From positions 1-37,649 of the forward strand of contig JAHBWH010000070.1 of assembly GCA_019637115.1 (NCBI GenBank): DNA of 37,649 nt, given 5' to 3'. The notes below the pieces were generated by a model. It did no database searches. It had not been told where the DNA came from and saw only the letters and a program-made list of their open reading frames with translations. Position numbers and translations under genes: made by a program. Positions 37,472 to 37,649 of this stretch are shown piece after piece. The DNA comes from Myxococcales bacterium. Lineage in GTDB: Bacteria; Myxococcota_A; Polyangia; Polyangiales; Houyiibacteriaceae. Each line of letters starts with the position of its first letter. Within the stretch, counting starts at the first letter, position 1.

Positions 37472-37649
37472 CGCGCTTCGCTCACGAGGCGGGGAGAGGG
37501 CTCCCCGCACCCCTCCTCCTTGGAAGCTTCCCTGCGCTTCGCTCCGGTCAGCGTCCTGCGGCTCACGGTCTTTGTTCGCTACGCGCTGCGCGCTTCGCTC
37601 ACGAGGCGGGGAGAGGGCTCCCCGCACCCCTCCTCCTTGGAAGCTTCCC
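37472..37649. repeat. 61-bp exact direct repeats carrying a 8-bp-stem hairpin
   Basis: An identical 61-bp sequence occurs at 37472-37532 and 37589-37649, starting CGCGCTTCGCTCACGAGG and ending CTTGGAAGCTTCCC. The offset is 117 bp, and a less exact TTGTTCGCT(G/A)CGCGCT string precedes both. Each copy contains GCGGGGAG-aggg-CTCCCCGC (37489-37508 and 37606-37625), a terminator-like hairpin. The second copy ends at the last base of the window, so the element may continue. It lies upstream of clpP on the minus strand. The DNA has no convincing gene. Confidence 0.92.

Noticed and set aside
37364-37627. Minus-strand 87-codon frame through the 61-bp repeats
   Set aside because: Its product is only the translated repeat unit (RGALSPPRERSA twice) and overlaps the clpP start; it is non-coding repeat DNA.

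Overview
The window is chromosomal DNA of a very GC-rich bacterium. Large TPR scaffolds, lipoproteins with Asp/Ala/Gly linkers, a MopE-type metal-binding lipoprotein, a Roadblock/LC7 protein, a SWIM-Snf2 protein and an Asp-box propeller lipoprotein together suggest a myxobacterium (Myxococcota), perhaps a Sandaracinus-like Polyangiales. This taxonomic placement is inference from gene content only. No rRNA, tRNA, transposase, integrase, CRISPR array or prophage was seen, and codon use looks uniform. The region reads as core and lineage-specific chromosome rather than an island.

Layout. 0.2-1.9 kb: MlaE/MlaF-type lipid ABC transporter pair. 2.0-2.2 kb: bacterioferritin-associated ferredoxin. 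2.4-3.4 kb: solitary Dam-type adenine methylase. 3.4-4.4 kb: lipoprotein with a DAG-repeat linker. 4.6-6.7 kb: PLP aminotransferase and short-chain dehydrogenase. 6.7-7.7 kb: a 13-bp tandem array, then a dihydroneopterin aldolase-cupin fusion. 7.7-11.1 kb: bacterioferritin, a small lipoprotein and a DUF255 thioredoxin-like lipoprotein. 11.3-12.3 kb: recA. 12.4-15.6 kb (minus strand): an S26 signal-peptidase-like protein without its catalytic residues, a YbjN-like secreted protein and a metal-binding/beta-propeller lipoprotein. 15.7-17.5 kb: thiG, a small TPR-like protein and thiE, all overlapping. 17.7-18.7 kb: an FtsZ paralogue with no C-terminal peptide. 18.8-20.9 kb: SLC13-type permease with regulatory TrkA-C domains, then thiS. 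21.0-23.9 kb: 959-aa TPR protein. 24.2-26.9 kb (minus): Roadblock, aroQ, accB, accC. 27.0-27.9 kb: two overlapping SCP2-domain genes. 28.1-29.3 kb: Asp-box lipoprotein. 29.4-31.0 kb: murJ. 31.1-31.6 kb: SixA-like phosphatase. 32.0-35.4 kb: SWIM-Snf2 helicase. 35.8-37.4 kb (minus): clpP overlapping a histidine-phosphatase gene. The right end holds an exact 61-bp direct repeat that may continue beyond the window.

Functional themes. Iron storage and release (bfr, bfd) are unlinked but carry a similar GAAA-N5-TTTC palindrome upstream, a candidate Fur-type operator. Thiazole synthesis (thiG, thiS) and thiamine phosphate synthesis (thiE) are split over 5 kb, with no visible TPP riboswitch. Fatty-acid initiation (accB/accC) is linked to aroQ and a Roadblock protein. 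Tandem repeats with 9-, 12-, 13- or 18-bp units lie at several gene boundaries and inside secreted-protein linkers and signal peptides.

The most unusual item is the probable pseudo-signal-peptidase: the S26 fold motifs are kept, but Gly replaces both the nucleophile Ser and the general-base Lys. It sits 7 bp upstream of a secreted YbjN-like gene. Other oddities are the FolB-cupin fusion, the tail-less FtsZ with degenerate copies of its own 3' end downstream, and a bacterioferritin with Ala in place of ferroxidase His130.
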